Assembly (NCBI GenBank): GCA_022600235.1
Contig: JAHZKS010000025.1
Location: 1 to 18,562, forward strand
Length of the DNA stretch: 18,562 bases
Reading direction: 5' to 3'
Source of the DNA: Alphaproteobacteria bacterium
Lineage (GTDB): Bacteria; Pseudomonadota; Alphaproteobacteria; Rickettsiales; JABSSG01
The number at the start of each line of letters is the position of its first letter. Position 1 is the first letter of the stretch. Both the position numbers and the translations under genes were made by a program. Under the pieces are notes generated by a model, which did not search any database, was not told the origin of the DNA, and worked only from the letters and a program-made list of their open reading frames with translations. This document shows positions 6,956 to 15,363 of this stretch, piece after piece.

Positions 6956-9193
6956 CTAAAAATTAAAATATTTCTTCTTACTCACACCTTCAGAATTATC
7001 CTTAGGTTTATCCTTCTTTTCATTTTTTTTCTTAGCAGAAGGTTTAGAGTCAGAATTCTTCTTTTTATGATCTGTAGAAGGTTTAGAGTCGGACTTACCT
7101 GAATTAGAATTACCAGATGAAGGTTTAGTAGATAATTTAATCTTACCCTTCCTCTCATCCATACCAATAACTCTTACTTTCACTGTGTCTTTTTCTTTTA
7201 ACACATCGTGAATATTCTCAACTCTTTCTTCCTGAATTTCACTTATATGTAATAGTCCTTCTTTACCACCCATAAATGAAACAACAGCACCAAAGTCTAA
7301 CATCTTTGTAACAACACCATCATATTCAGCACCAATTTCTGGCTCAAATACAATAGCATTCACCATTTCTATTGCTTGCTCTGAAGATTCAGCATTTGTC
7401 GCAGCAATAAATACAGTACCAGAATCATCTATATCAACTTTAGCACCTGTTTTTTCACAGATTTCTTTGATATTTTTACCACCAGGTCCTATCAGAGCAC
7501 CAATCTTATTTTTATTAATGGTAATCTTTGTAATAGCAGGAGCATGTTTACTGATATCTTTTCTTGATTCAGCAAGAGATTTGTTCATCTCTTTCAAGAT
7601 ATGTAATCTACCTTCTTTTGCTTGAGCAAGAGCTTCCTTCATAATTTTGAATGTAACACCAGCAATCTTGATATCCATCTGTAATGCTGTAATACCTGAT
7701 TTTGTACCAGCAACTTTGAAATCCATATCACCAAGAGCATCTTCATCTCCTAAAATATCAGAAAGAACTACAAATTTATCACCAGCATCCATCATAAGTC
7801 CCATTGCAATACCTGCTACTTGATCCTTCAGAGGAACACCAGCATCCATCATAGATAAAGAAGCACCACAGACGGTAGCCATAGATGAAGAACCATTACA
7901 ACCAGTAATCTCTGAAACAGTTCTAATAGTATAAGGAAAATCTTCTTTAGTAGGTAACATAGGACGTATAGCCCTCCATGCTAATTTACCATGACCTACC
8001 TCTCTTCTTCCAGGAGCTCTTAACATAGAAACTTCACCTACACAGTAAGGTAAGAAATTATAATGGAGCATAAAGTTTTCTTTTGTCATGCCATCTAAAG
8101 AATCTATCATTTGCTCATCGTCAACACTACCAAGAGTAGTAGTAACAAGAGCTTGAGTTTCTCCTCTTGTAAATAAAGCAGAACCATGTGTACGATCTAA
8201 GACAGAAACTTCAGTGACAATATCTCTAATAGACTTATTATCTCTACCATCTATTCTTTTGCCCTTTTTAAGGATGCTTTGTCTTACAACATCTTCTTGA
8301 ACGGATTTCAGCGCTAAAGAAATCTCAAACTCAGAATATTTCTCAAAGTCCGTTTTCTCAAATAGCTTTTCTTTGATCTCAGATAATTTAGCACCACGGA
8401 TTTTTTTCTTTTTCTCAGTATATGCATTCTCTAAATCTTTACCAACTTCAGATCTCACATATTCAACAATCTGATTATCAAGAGTTTTAGCTTCAAAATT
8501 CCACTTAGGATTTTTAACTTCTTTATCTAAATCACTAATCAGGTTAAATATTGGTTGCATTTGCTTGTGACCAAATTCTAACGCTTCTAACATTTTATCT
8601 TCTGCTAACTCACTAGCTTCAGACTCAACCATCAGAATAGAATCTTTTGTACCTGCAATTACTAAGTCTAAATCAGATTCTTTAACATCTTGAACTGCAG
8701 GGTTAGCTACAAACTCCCCTTCAACCATTCCAACTCTGATACCTGCAATAGGTCCTAAGAATGGAACGCCAGAAATTGTAAGAGCAGCAGATGCTCCTAT
8801 CATAGCAAGAATGTCAGAAGATGTTTCACCATCATAAGAAAGCAAAGTACATATCACTTGCAACTCATGGCTAAAACCTTTTGGGAATAGAGGTCTTACA
8901 GGTCTATCAATTAATCTTGAAGTTAATACCTCATACTCTGAAGGCCTACCTTCTCTTTTAAAGAAACCACCAGGAATCTTACCTGCAGCTGCAGTCATCT
9001 CTCTATATACCACTGTTAAAGGCAAGAAATCTACACCTTCTAAAGGTTTTTTGCTTGCAACAGCTGTACATAACAATGTTGTTTCTCCTGATTTTACTAG
9101 TACAGCACCATCAGCATGAAGACCTATTCTTCCTGTTTCCAATGAGATCTTTTTACCGCACCATTCGATTTCTTTTTTTATTACTTTATACAT
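6956..9193 (-). CDS. pnp: Polyribonucleotide nucleotidyltransferase (PNPase)
   Basis: This is the phosphate-dependent 3'-5' exoribonuclease of mRNA decay, which works as a trimer and often with RNase E. The 745 residues contain a first RNase PH domain (about 10-145), a helical domain, and a second RNase PH domain (about 315-545). In the latter lie phosphate-site residues GCNGSSS (431-437) and acidic active-site segment LGDEDALGDMDF (481-492). A KH domain (about 553-612, GALIGPGGKNI) and an S1 domain (about 621-690) follow. The tail 691-745 is a Lys/Ser-rich extension with two SDSKPS copies. The start is supported by AAGGAA about 8 nt upstream, which overlaps the end of rpsO. Confidence 0.98.
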   Translation of the reverse strand: MYKVIKKEIEWCGKKISLETGRIGLHADGAVLVKSGETTLLCTAVASKKPLEGVDFLPLTVVYREMTAAAGKIPGGFFKREGRPSEYEVLTSRLIDRPVRPLFPKGFSHELQVICTLLSYDGETSSDILAMIGASAALTISGVPFLGPIAGIRVGMVEGEFVANPAVQDVKESDLDLVIAGTKDSILMVESEASELAEDKMLEALEFGHKQMQPIFNLISDLDKEVKNPKWNFEAKTLDNQIVEYVRSEVGKDLENAYTEKKKKIRGAKLSEIKEKLFEKTDFEKYSEFEISLALKSVQEDVVRQSILKKGKRIDGRDNKSIRDIVTEVSVLDRTHGSALFTRGETQALVTTTLGSVDDEQMIDSLDGMTKENFMLHYNFLPYCVGEVSMLRAPGRREVGHGKLAWRAIRPMLPTKEDFPYTIRTVSEITGCNGSSSMATVCGASLSMMDAGVPLKDQVAGIAMGLMMDAGDKFVVLSDILGDEDALGDMDFKVAGTKSGITALQMDIKIAGVTFKIMKEALAQAKEGRLHILKEMNKSLAESRKDISKHAPAITKITINKNKIGALIGPGGKNIKEICEKTGAKVDIDDSGTVFIAATNAESSEQAIEMVNAIVFEPEIGAEYDGVVTKMLDFGAVVSFMGGKEGLLHISEIQEERVENIHDVLKEKDTVKVRVIGMDERKGKIKLSTKPSSGNSNSGKSDSKPSTDHKKKNSDSKPSAKKKNEKKDKPKDNSEGVSKKKYFNF
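7037..7090 (-). repeat. Short direct repeat coding the PNPase tail
   Basis: The 15-base word AGAAGGTTTAGAGTC (plus-strand reading) occurs at 7037-7051 and again at 7076-7090, a period of 39 bases or 13 codons. A third partial copy (GAAGGTTTAG) lies at about 7119-7128. In the PNPase frame the two full copies give SDSKPS (701-706 and 714-719). The Lys-rich tail therefore seems to have grown by in-frame duplication. Confidence 0.65.
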
Positions 9194-9196
9194 ATA

Positions 9197-9466
9197 TTAT
9201 TTCCTTAAGCCTAAAGCTTTCACTAAATTATTATAACGATCCTCTGATTTCTTCTTGAGATAATCTAAAAGACTCCTTCTTCTGCTTACTAATATCAACA
9301 GACCTCTACGAGAGTGGAAATCTTTTTTATGAATTTTCATATGACCAGTAAGGCTATTGATACGCTCTGTAATTATTGAAACTTGTACTTCAACAGAACC
9401 TGTATCATTTTTTGATGATTGGTGTTTTTTAACCAATTCTTGTCTTTTTTCTTTAGTAATCGACAT
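9197..9466 (-). CDS. rpsO: 30S ribosomal protein S15 (uS15)
   Basis: This is a primary 16S rRNA-binding protein of the small-subunit platform. The 89-residue product from ATG at 9466 has exactly the family length. It shows the helical core with HKKDFHSRRGL followed by SRRRSLLDYLKK, which contacts rRNA. The start is fixed by AAGGAG about 7 nt upstream. A longer reading from 9508 would only add residues that lie in truB. The first 14 bases overlap the end of truB, and the stop is three bases before pnp. The rpsO-pnp pairing is widely conserved. Confidence 0.97.
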   Translation of the reverse strand: MSITKEKRQELVKKHQSSKNDTGSVEVQVSIITERINSLTGHMKIHKKDFHSRRGLLILVSRRRSLLDYLKKKSEDRYNNLVKALGLRK

Positions 9467-10370
9467 CGTAACACTCCTTATTAAAATTAAAAATACGCAT
9501 CGGAACAAAATATGATTTTGTTATTTTTCCAATCGCTAGAAGTTTTTCTCCATTCTTAGCTAAGAACACTTCAGACTTCTGCTCGATGCTTTCTTTTATC
9601 TCAATCTTAACTCCATTGAGTAATTTTTTAGCATCATCTTCAGAAAAAAAGATAGCCGGGATGTCGTCCAGCACACTATCTACCGACAACAAATGATCGT
9701 CGAGTTCGCCATTATGCACTATTTTTTCTAATTTTTCCAGAGAAATTAAGTTTTTTTTATTAAAATTCCCCACTTTTGTCCTGCGTAACCCAGTAATATA
9801 ACCTATACCGCCTGTTTTTTTTGCTAAATCATGACCTAGGGATCTAATATACGTACCTTTTCCACATTCAACGAAAAGCTTTACTGATTTATCATTGGTA
9901 CAGAAATCTAATATTTCTATAGATTTTATAAAAACATCTCTTGCTTCTAATTCAAACTCATCTCCAGATCTAGCCAGTTCGTATGCTCTCTTCCCATTCA
10001 CCCAAATTGCAGAAAATATAGGAGGTCTTTGTTTGATATTACCAATAAAATCTTTTAAAATATTTGTAAATTCTTCTTTGGTAGGAAAGAAATTATTCTC
10101 TCTAACTACATCACCCTCTTCATCATAACTGGTTGTCTCCTTGCCAAAATTTAATATAAACTCATATTCTTTAATATCATCATTTATAAAGGAAACAGTC
10201 TTTGTAGCCTCACCAATAGCTATTGGAAGCACTCCTGTTGCAAGAGGATCTAGAGTTCCTCCATGTCCATTTTTTTTTAGATTTAATAAAGATCTAGCGA
10301 TAGAAACTATTTTTGCTGAAGAGACTCCTTTAGGCTTATCTATATTAAGCCAACCACATGAGTGTTTCAT
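9453..10370 (-). CDS. truB: tRNA pseudouridine(55) synthase
   Basis: The enzyme converts U55 of the tRNA T-loop to pseudouridine. The 305-residue product begins with CGWLNIDKPKGVSSA (5-19). It carries the catalytic motif GGTLDPLATGVLP (37-49), with nucleophile D41, then the conserved GTYIRSLGHDLA segment that follows the central beta sheet. The C-terminal 60 or so residues could form a small PUA-like or extension domain, but this is not clear. The start ATG is nine bases after rbfA with no obvious Shine-Dalgarno, which suggests coupling. The end overlaps the rpsO start by 14 bases. Confidence 0.96.
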   Translation of the reverse strand: MKHSCGWLNIDKPKGVSSAKIVSIARSLLNLKKNGHGGTLDPLATGVLPIAIGEATKTVSFINDDIKEYEFILNFGKETTSYDEEGDVVRENNFFPTKEEFTNILKDFIGNIKQRPPIFSAIWVNGKRAYELARSGDEFELEARDVFIKSIEILDFCTNDKSVKLFVECGKGTYIRSLGHDLAKKTGGIGYITGLRRTKVGNFNKKNLISLEKLEKIVHNGELDDHLLSVDSVLDDIPAIFFSEDDAKKLLNGVKIEIKESIEQKSEVFLAKNGEKLLAIGKITKSYFVPMRIFNFNKECYDVDY

Positions 10371-10379
10371 ATACTTAGA

Positions 10380-10739
10380 CTAATCTTTTAGTAATTTATC
10401 AATTTTTGAAGCTTCATTAAAACTTTCATCCAAGATAAATTTTATATCAGGCATATATCTTAACTTAACTTTCTTTGCTAATAACCCTTTTAATTTTGGT
10501 ACTATAGATTGCATACTTTCTAAGAACACATCCTCAACTATAGTCTCATCAAAAAGAAAATATATATATACATTAGCCAATCTTAAGTCAGGCGTCATCT
10601 TTACTTCAGATATGATAACTGATTTACCATCTAAGAATGTTTCATAGATTTTATTAGTAATAATTTCACTTAGAGATCTTTTAATAGTTTCGCCAACTTT
10701 TAACTGCCTATTAGATGCTGGATTAGTGTCAAATTTCAT
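10380..10739 (-). CDS. rbfA: 30S ribosome-binding factor A
   Basis: RbfA is a KH-like factor for late 30S maturation and 16S 5'-end processing, and for cold adaptation. The 119 residues include an N-terminal RQLKVGETIKRSLSEI helix (11-26), the strand region ISEVKMTPDLRLANVYIYF and the typical end LRYMPDIKFILDESFNEA. All are family hallmarks, and the length is normal. It starts nine bases after the infB stop and ends nine bases before truB, in the usual infB-rbfA-truB order. Confidence 0.95.
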   Translation of the reverse strand: MKFDTNPASNRQLKVGETIKRSLSEIITNKIYETFLDGKSVIISEVKMTPDLRLANVYIYFLFDETIVEDVFLESMQSIVPKLKGLLAKKVKLRYMPDIKFILDESFNEASKIDKLLKD

Positions 10740-10748
10740 TACGATAAC

Positions 10749-13100
10749 CTATAATTTTTGCTGCTCTTCTATGATTTCATAAACTTCTAGATTATCACCC
10801 TCTTTGATATCATCATATTTTTCGAACGCAATACCACACTCATAACCATGAGAAACTTCTTTAACATCATCTTTAAACCTTCTCAGAGTTTTTAATTGAC
10901 CATCGTGTATCACAACATCGTCTCTAAGCAAACGAACCTTTGCTCCTCTTTTAATTAAACCATCTGTTACGAAAGAACCACCAATTTTTCCGTGCTTGGA
11001 AACATTAAATACCTTTCTAATTTCTGCTTTACCAAGATATTGCTCTCTCTCGATAGGTTTTAACATTCCAGATGCTATCTTCTTCAGGTCATCCATTAGC
11101 TCATATATAATAGCATAGTACCTGACATCGACCTTATTTTGGTCCATCAATAGCTTAGCATTAGAATTTGCCCTAACATTAAACCCTATAACAACAGCGT
11201 TAGAGGCTTTGGCTAATGCAATATCAGACTCATTGATACCACCTACTCCTTTATGCAAAACTTTGATTTTTATCTCTGCATTATCAATTTTATCGATACT
11301 ACCAATAATAGCCTCTATAGACCCTTGCACATCGCCTTTAATTATGAGAGGCAAAACATTGACTCTGCTATCACTAGATGCCCTTGAAAATAGTTCGTCT
11401 AATGATGTATTAGATTGAGCCACATTCTCTTTTTCTTTATTCTTCCTTGATCTATACTTACAAATATCTCTAGCTTGCTTTTCTTCGTCCACAACAGAAA
11501 ATGTATCACCTGCACCTGGAGCAACATCAAGACCTATAACTTCTACTGGCATACTAGGAGTTGCTTCTTTCATGGGCATTCCACGGTCATTCATGATGGT
11601 TTTCACCTTACCATAACCACAACCTGCAACCACTATATCTCCTTTTTTCAAGCTACCTTTCTGAACTAATAAAGTAGCAGCAATCCCTCTAAGTTTTTCA
11701 ACCTTAGACTCAACTACTACTCCTCTAGCTTTACCAGTATTAACAGCAGTAAGTTCTAACATTTCACTTTGAAGTAATATCGCTTCTTTTAACTTGTCTA
11801 AGTTTATCTTTTGCGTAGCAGAAACCTCTACAGTCATAACATCACCACCCATAGATTCAGGTATAAGATCATGAGATAGTAATTCCCCTAAAGCTTTATT
11901 AGAATCTGCTCCTTCTTTATCAATCTTATTTACTGCAACAATTATTGGAACTTCTGCAGCTTTCGCATGATTTATTGCTTCTATAGTTTGTTCTTTAATC
12001 CCATCATCTGCTGCTATAACTAATATCACTATATCTGTAACCTTAGCACCTCTAGATCTCATTTCTGTGAAAGCTTCGTGTCCAGGTGTGTCTATAAAAG
12101 TTATACTATTTTCTTTATTGACCTTTAATTGATGAGCACCAATATGTTGGGTAATACCACCAGCTTCTCCTTTTGTAACATCTGTATCACGCATAGCATC
12201 TAACAGTGATGTTTTACCATGATCAACATGTCCCATAATAGTTACTACTGGAGGTCTCTTAACCGCCTCAGAACTATTGTCATTATTATCTTCTAAAATA
12301 CTTTCTACGTCAGCATCTGTAACACGCTTGAGCTTATGACCTAATTCGTTGATTACTAACTCTGCAGTATCAGCATCTATAGTCTGGTTAGCAGTAACAA
12401 TCATACCTAATTTCATACACTCTTTTATCACATCAATACTTTTTTCAGCCATACGTGATGCAAGCTCTGCAACTGTGATAAACTCAGGTAAAATTACCTC
12501 TCTAACCTGCTTCTCTTTTTCAACTTCACCCTCCTTCAACCTTCTGATTTTTTCCCTTGCTCTCTTAATAGAGGCAAAACTTCTTTGCTTACCTTCAACT
12601 CTCTCAATATTTTGAACAGCTATTTTATTAGACCCACCTTTCATACCAAATTCATACTTAGATTTGATAGATGGTTTTTTTATGCTCAATTTATCTTTAA
12701 ATTTGTCAGGCTCTTCATCTTTAGTATTCTTCTTTGCAACACGCTGGTGCTGTTTTGTATCAAACTCACTATCAGTTTTTACAGGAGCTGATGCAGGTTT
12801 ATTTTCTGTTTTTGTTTTGATTAAAGGTTTCTCACTCTGAGTTTCTTCTTTGATTTCAGAAACAGAAAAGTCATCTTCAGTAGGTTTTTTGATATCTTCA
12901 GGTTTAAAAGCAGGTTTTTCATCTCCAAGGCCAGTTGGTTTTTTCATGAAAGATCTTGATCTACTTCTTTTTACCTCTACAGCGACTGACTTACTCCCTC
13001 CTTGTGAAGCTCCACCAAAATCTCGCCTCGACTTACTGCTTACAGATAAAATTCTGTAATTTGACTTTTTGCCTTGATCTCCATTTTCGTCACTTGACAT
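10749..13100 (-). CDS. infB: Translation initiation factor IF-2
   Basis: This GTPase brings initiator fMet-tRNA to the 30S subunit and promotes subunit joining. The 783 residues contain a variable basic N-terminal region (1-200, Lys/Ser/Glu-rich, probably disordered) and an IF2-N helical domain (about 201-255). The G domain has G1 GHVDHGKT (290-297), G2 T317, G3 DTPGH (337-341), G4 NKID (391-394) and G5 SAT (428-430). The usual domain II, linker and C-terminal fMet-tRNA-binding barrel follow. The ribosome site is weak (TTAGAG). The gene lies 29 bases after nusA in the conserved order and shows no sign of damage. Confidence 0.98.
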   Translation of the reverse strand: MSSDENGDQGKKSNYRILSVSSKSRRDFGGASQGGSKSVAVEVKRSRSRSFMKKPTGLGDEKPAFKPEDIKKPTEDDFSVSEIKEETQSEKPLIKTKTENKPASAPVKTDSEFDTKQHQRVAKKNTKDEEPDKFKDKLSIKKPSIKSKYEFGMKGGSNKIAVQNIERVEGKQRSFASIKRAREKIRRLKEGEVEKEKQVREVILPEFITVAELASRMAEKSIDVIKECMKLGMIVTANQTIDADTAELVINELGHKLKRVTDADVESILEDNNDNSSEAVKRPPVVTIMGHVDHGKTSLLDAMRDTDVTKGEAGGITQHIGAHQLKVNKENSITFIDTPGHEAFTEMRSRGAKVTDIVILVIAADDGIKEQTIEAINHAKAAEVPIIVAVNKIDKEGADSNKALGELLSHDLIPESMGGDVMTVEVSATQKINLDKLKEAILLQSEMLELTAVNTGKARGVVVESKVEKLRGIAATLLVQKGSLKKGDIVVAGCGYGKVKTIMNDRGMPMKEATPSMPVEVIGLDVAPGAGDTFSVVDEEKQARDICKYRSRKNKEKENVAQSNTSLDELFSRASSDSRVNVLPLIIKGDVQGSIEAIIGSIDKIDNAEIKIKVLHKGVGGINESDIALAKASNAVVIGFNVRANSNAKLLMDQNKVDVRYYAIIYELMDDLKKIASGMLKPIEREQYLGKAEIRKVFNVSKHGKIGGSFVTDGLIKRGAKVRLLRDDVVIHDGQLKTLRRFKDDVKEVSHGYECGIAFEKYDDIKEGDNLEVYEIIEEQQKL

Positions 13101-13129
13101 AAATAAACTCTAACACTTAAAATTTAAAA

Positions 13130-14641
13130 CTAATCTCCAGATTCTGACTTTTCTTTAGCTTTTTCTATAATAACACGAATATTCTCATCTTCCATGTTGC
13201 TGTTTGGAAGAATTCTCTTAAACTCTTCAACGCTCAGATCAGCTAAATCCTCATGCTCTTTCACACCAGCATTAGCTAATACTAGCATTTGTTCAGGAGG
13301 CAAAGTACCAAACAATTCCATAACATCTTTATCCACACCAAGTTTAGATAATTCCTCTAATATAGATTGGTTCTTATCTTTAACAGATTTTTGTGCACGC
13401 TCAATCAATTCTTTTGCAATACCTTCATCTAGACCTTCTATTGATCCCAACTCTTCTACAGAAACATATGCAATGTCTTCTAAGTTAGCAAATCCTTCTG
13501 CTGAAAGTAATTGAGCTAGAACCTCTTCAACACCTAATTCTTTAATAAATAGCTCAGAAGTAGCATTAAATTCTTCAACTCTACGCTTGGACTCTTCTTC
13601 TTCAACAAGAATATCAATATTCCAACCAAGTAAATTAGAAGCCAAACGCACATTTTGCCCTCTCCTACCTATAGCCATACTTAAATGCTCAGTAGGCACA
13701 ACCACTTCTATCTTTCTTTTGTCTTCATCTATTATAACTTTAGCAACTTCTGCAGGAGCTAAAGAATTAATTACATATTGCGCAGGATCTGATGACCATT
13801 TAATAACATCGATCTTTTCTCCTTGAAGTTCATTTATAATAGCTTGAATTCTTGAACCTCTAACACCAACACAAGAACCTACAGGATCTATAGAATTGTC
13901 TGAAGTAAACACAGCTACTTTAGATTTAGAACCAGGCTCACGCGCTACATTCTTTATTTCGATAATTTTATCATATATTTCTGGAACTTCTTGCTCAAAC
14001 AAACTACGTACAAAATTAGGATGAGTCCTAGATAAAATAATTTGATGACCTTTATTGTCTCTTTTAACTTCTTCTATATAAGATTTCACTCTGTCATTAA
14101 TTCTGAAATTTTCTCCAGGAATCAAGTTTTCTCTTCTCAAAACAGCTTCTCCTCTACCAAGATCTATAATAACATTACCAAATTCAACTCTCTTAACAAC
14201 ACCATTAATAATCTCAGCAACACGGTCTTTAAACTCTTCGTATTGCTTCTCCCTTTCTGCCTCTCTAACTTTTTGCACGATAACCTGCTTAGCAGACTGT
14301 GCGAATACCCTAGCAAGATCAAGAGGTGGTAAAGGTTCATGAATTACATCTCCAACTTTCACATCAGGATTTTTATGCTTTGCATTAGATAGATCTATTT
14401 CTGTATGAGAATTTTCTACACTTTCTACTACTTGCATTTCTCTAGTAAGAGATATTTCTCCTGTTTTTTGGCTTATTTTTGCAGAAATAACATTATCATG
14501 ACCATATTTCTTTTTACTAGCGACTTGTATAGCCTGCTCTAAAGCATCCATAATTATATCACGAGCGACACCTTTTTCTCTCGCAACATTTTCTGCTATC
14601 TGTATCAGTTCATTGTTATTCATTCCTGCAGGATTATCCAT
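13130..14641 (-). CDS. nusA: Transcription termination/antitermination factor NusA
   Basis: NusA binds RNA polymerase and nascent RNA and controls pausing, hairpin-dependent termination and antitermination. The 503-residue protein has an N-terminal polymerase-binding domain (about 8-130) and an S1 domain (about 140-206). Two KH domains follow (KH1 with GVRGSRIQAI at 259-268, KH2 with AIGRRGQNVRLA at 323-334). Two C-terminal helix-hairpin repeats lie at about 365-420 and 433-495, an arrangement also found in E. coli-type NusA. The ATG at 14641 has a good GAGG site seven bases upstream. It sits 26 bases after rimP. Confidence 0.97.
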   Translation of the reverse strand: MDNPAGMNNNELIQIAENVAREKGVARDIIMDALEQAIQVASKKKYGHDNVISAKISQKTGEISLTREMQVVESVENSHTEIDLSNAKHKNPDVKVGDVIHEPLPPLDLARVFAQSAKQVIVQKVREAEREKQYEEFKDRVAEIINGVVKRVEFGNVIIDLGRGEAVLRRENLIPGENFRINDRVKSYIEEVKRDNKGHQIILSRTHPNFVRSLFEQEVPEIYDKIIEIKNVAREPGSKSKVAVFTSDNSIDPVGSCVGVRGSRIQAIINELQGEKIDVIKWSSDPAQYVINSLAPAEVAKVIIDEDKRKIEVVVPTEHLSMAIGRRGQNVRLASNLLGWNIDILVEEEESKRRVEEFNATSELFIKELGVEEVLAQLLSAEGFANLEDIAYVSVEELGSIEGLDEGIAKELIERAQKSVKDKNQSILEELSKLGVDKDVMELFGTLPPEQMLVLANAGVKEHEDLADLSVEEFKRILPNSNMEDENIRVIIEKAKEKSESGD

Positions 14642-14667
14642 CTTTACCTCGTTTGTTAATTTTTATA

Positions 14668-15114
14668 TTAGAGCAAGTTTGCTGTTTCAATATTTTTTAT
14701 CTCAATTCTTATATTATTGTTCCCTTCTAAATTAAAAGAAACTTCATCTCCTATTACAGATTCTATTTTTCCTTTAAAGTTTCTACTACCTTCAAGCGCT
14801 TCTTTCAATCTAAATTGAATATTTCTACCTTGAAACTTAACAAAATCTTTTTTCTTTATAAGAGGTCTATTTATTCCAGGAGATGTGACCTCTAAATTGT
14901 AATGCTCAGAAATAAAATCCTCTACATCCATGATTGTAGATACTATACGACTTACTTTTGTACAATCATCTAAATTTATTCTGCCATCTACTTTATCTAT
15001 CATCAGTTGTAATGTAGAATTTTCTGATCTGAAATATTTAATTTGCACAATTTCATAACCCAGATTCTCTAAAGAACTAGATATTGCATTTTCTATCTTT
15101 TCTTCAACAACCAT
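14668..15114 (-). CDS. rimP: Ribosome maturation factor RimP
   Basis: RimP assists 30S assembly. From ATG at 15114 the product has 148 residues, close to the family norm. It carries the signature YNLEVTSPGINRPL (72-85), preceded by the alpha/beta N-terminal domain and followed by a small SH3-like C-terminal domain. A longer reading from TTG at 15198 would run through a terminator-like hairpin and add 28 residues not typical of RimP, so I reject it. A modest ribosome site (AGTAGG, six bases before ATG) comes directly after that hairpin. The gene starts the rimP-nusA-infB-rbfA-truB-rpsO-pnp series. Confidence 0.94.
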   Translation of the reverse strand: MVVEEKIENAISSSLENLGYEIVQIKYFRSENSTLQLMIDKVDGRINLDDCTKVSRIVSTIMDVEDFISEHYNLEVTSPGINRPLIKKKDFVKFQGRNIQFRLKEALEGSRNFKGKIESVIGDEVSFNLEGNNNIRIEIKNIETANLL

Positions 15115-15126
15115 AAAAAACCTACT

Positions 15127-15151
15127 AAAAAAGGCGGGTAAAACCCACCTT
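15127..15151 (-). terminator. Terminator-like hairpin in the rimP leader (terminator or attenuator)
   Basis: On the minus strand, AAGGTGGG (15151-15144), a five-base loop TTTTA and CCCGCCTT (15138-15131) form an eight-pair stem with one G-U pair. More uridines follow (TTTT to 15127). It is by far the most GC-rich hairpin in the noncoding DNA of the window and has the form of a Rho-independent terminator. It ends only 12 bases before the rimP ATG, so any rimP transcript that starts upstream must pass through it. It may end the cmk-rpsA message, regulate the rimP operon, or both. Confidence 0.75.
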
Positions 15152-15182
15152 GAAAATTTCGATAGCTGTATTCTACACCAGG

Positions 15183-15213
15183 TAATGCTTTTATTCAAGC
15201 ATTAATTGAATAA
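15183..15213 (-). promoter_or_regulatory. Two mutually exclusive hairpins upstream of the rimP terminator
   Basis: TAATGCTT (15183-15190) pairs perfectly with AAGCATTA (15197-15204) around a six-base loop. TTATTCAA (15191-15198) pairs perfectly with TTGAATAA (15206-15213) around a seven-base loop. The two eight-bp stems share bases, so an RNA can form only one at a time. They lie about 30 bases before the terminator stem, which is the layout of a switchable leader. No ligand or protein site is recognised. Confidence 0.5.
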
Positions 15214-15363
15214 GCAATATATCATTGCAAATAGAATCATTTATATTATGAAAATTATTTGCCTATTTTAATTATCCATTCTCAGAATCTTCAGAGCTCA
15301 GTTTATTCAGAAGAATAAAACCCTAAAATAGAAATAAGTCAGGAGGATTCGAATATTCATCTT

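Noticed and set aside
9055..9258. Open frames of 60-170 codons opposite pnp, infB, nusA, rpsA and others
   Set aside because: They lie wholly opposite well-supported genes, have biased shadow compositions and lack recognisable domains.
9467..9508. N-terminal extension of S15
   Set aside because: S15 is normally 89 residues, and the AAGGAG site points to the ATG at 9466.
15115..15198. Longer RimP reading with 28 extra N-terminal residues from TTG at 15198
   Set aside because: It runs through a terminator-like hairpin and gives a non-family N-terminus. The ATG at 15114 has AGTAGG upstream and yields the normal RimP length.
15163..15210. Possible tRNA or other known small RNA upstream of rimP, as in E. 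coli metY-rimP
   Set aside because: No cloverleaf, T-loop or CCA-ready acceptor could be drawn. The TTCGAAT-like string at about 15348 lacks pairing arms.
15307..15360. A 17-codon ATG frame on the minus strand in the rpsA-rimP gap
   Set aside because: It is very short, has no clear ribosome site and reads as low-complexity hydrophobic residues, as expected by chance in AT-rich DNA.
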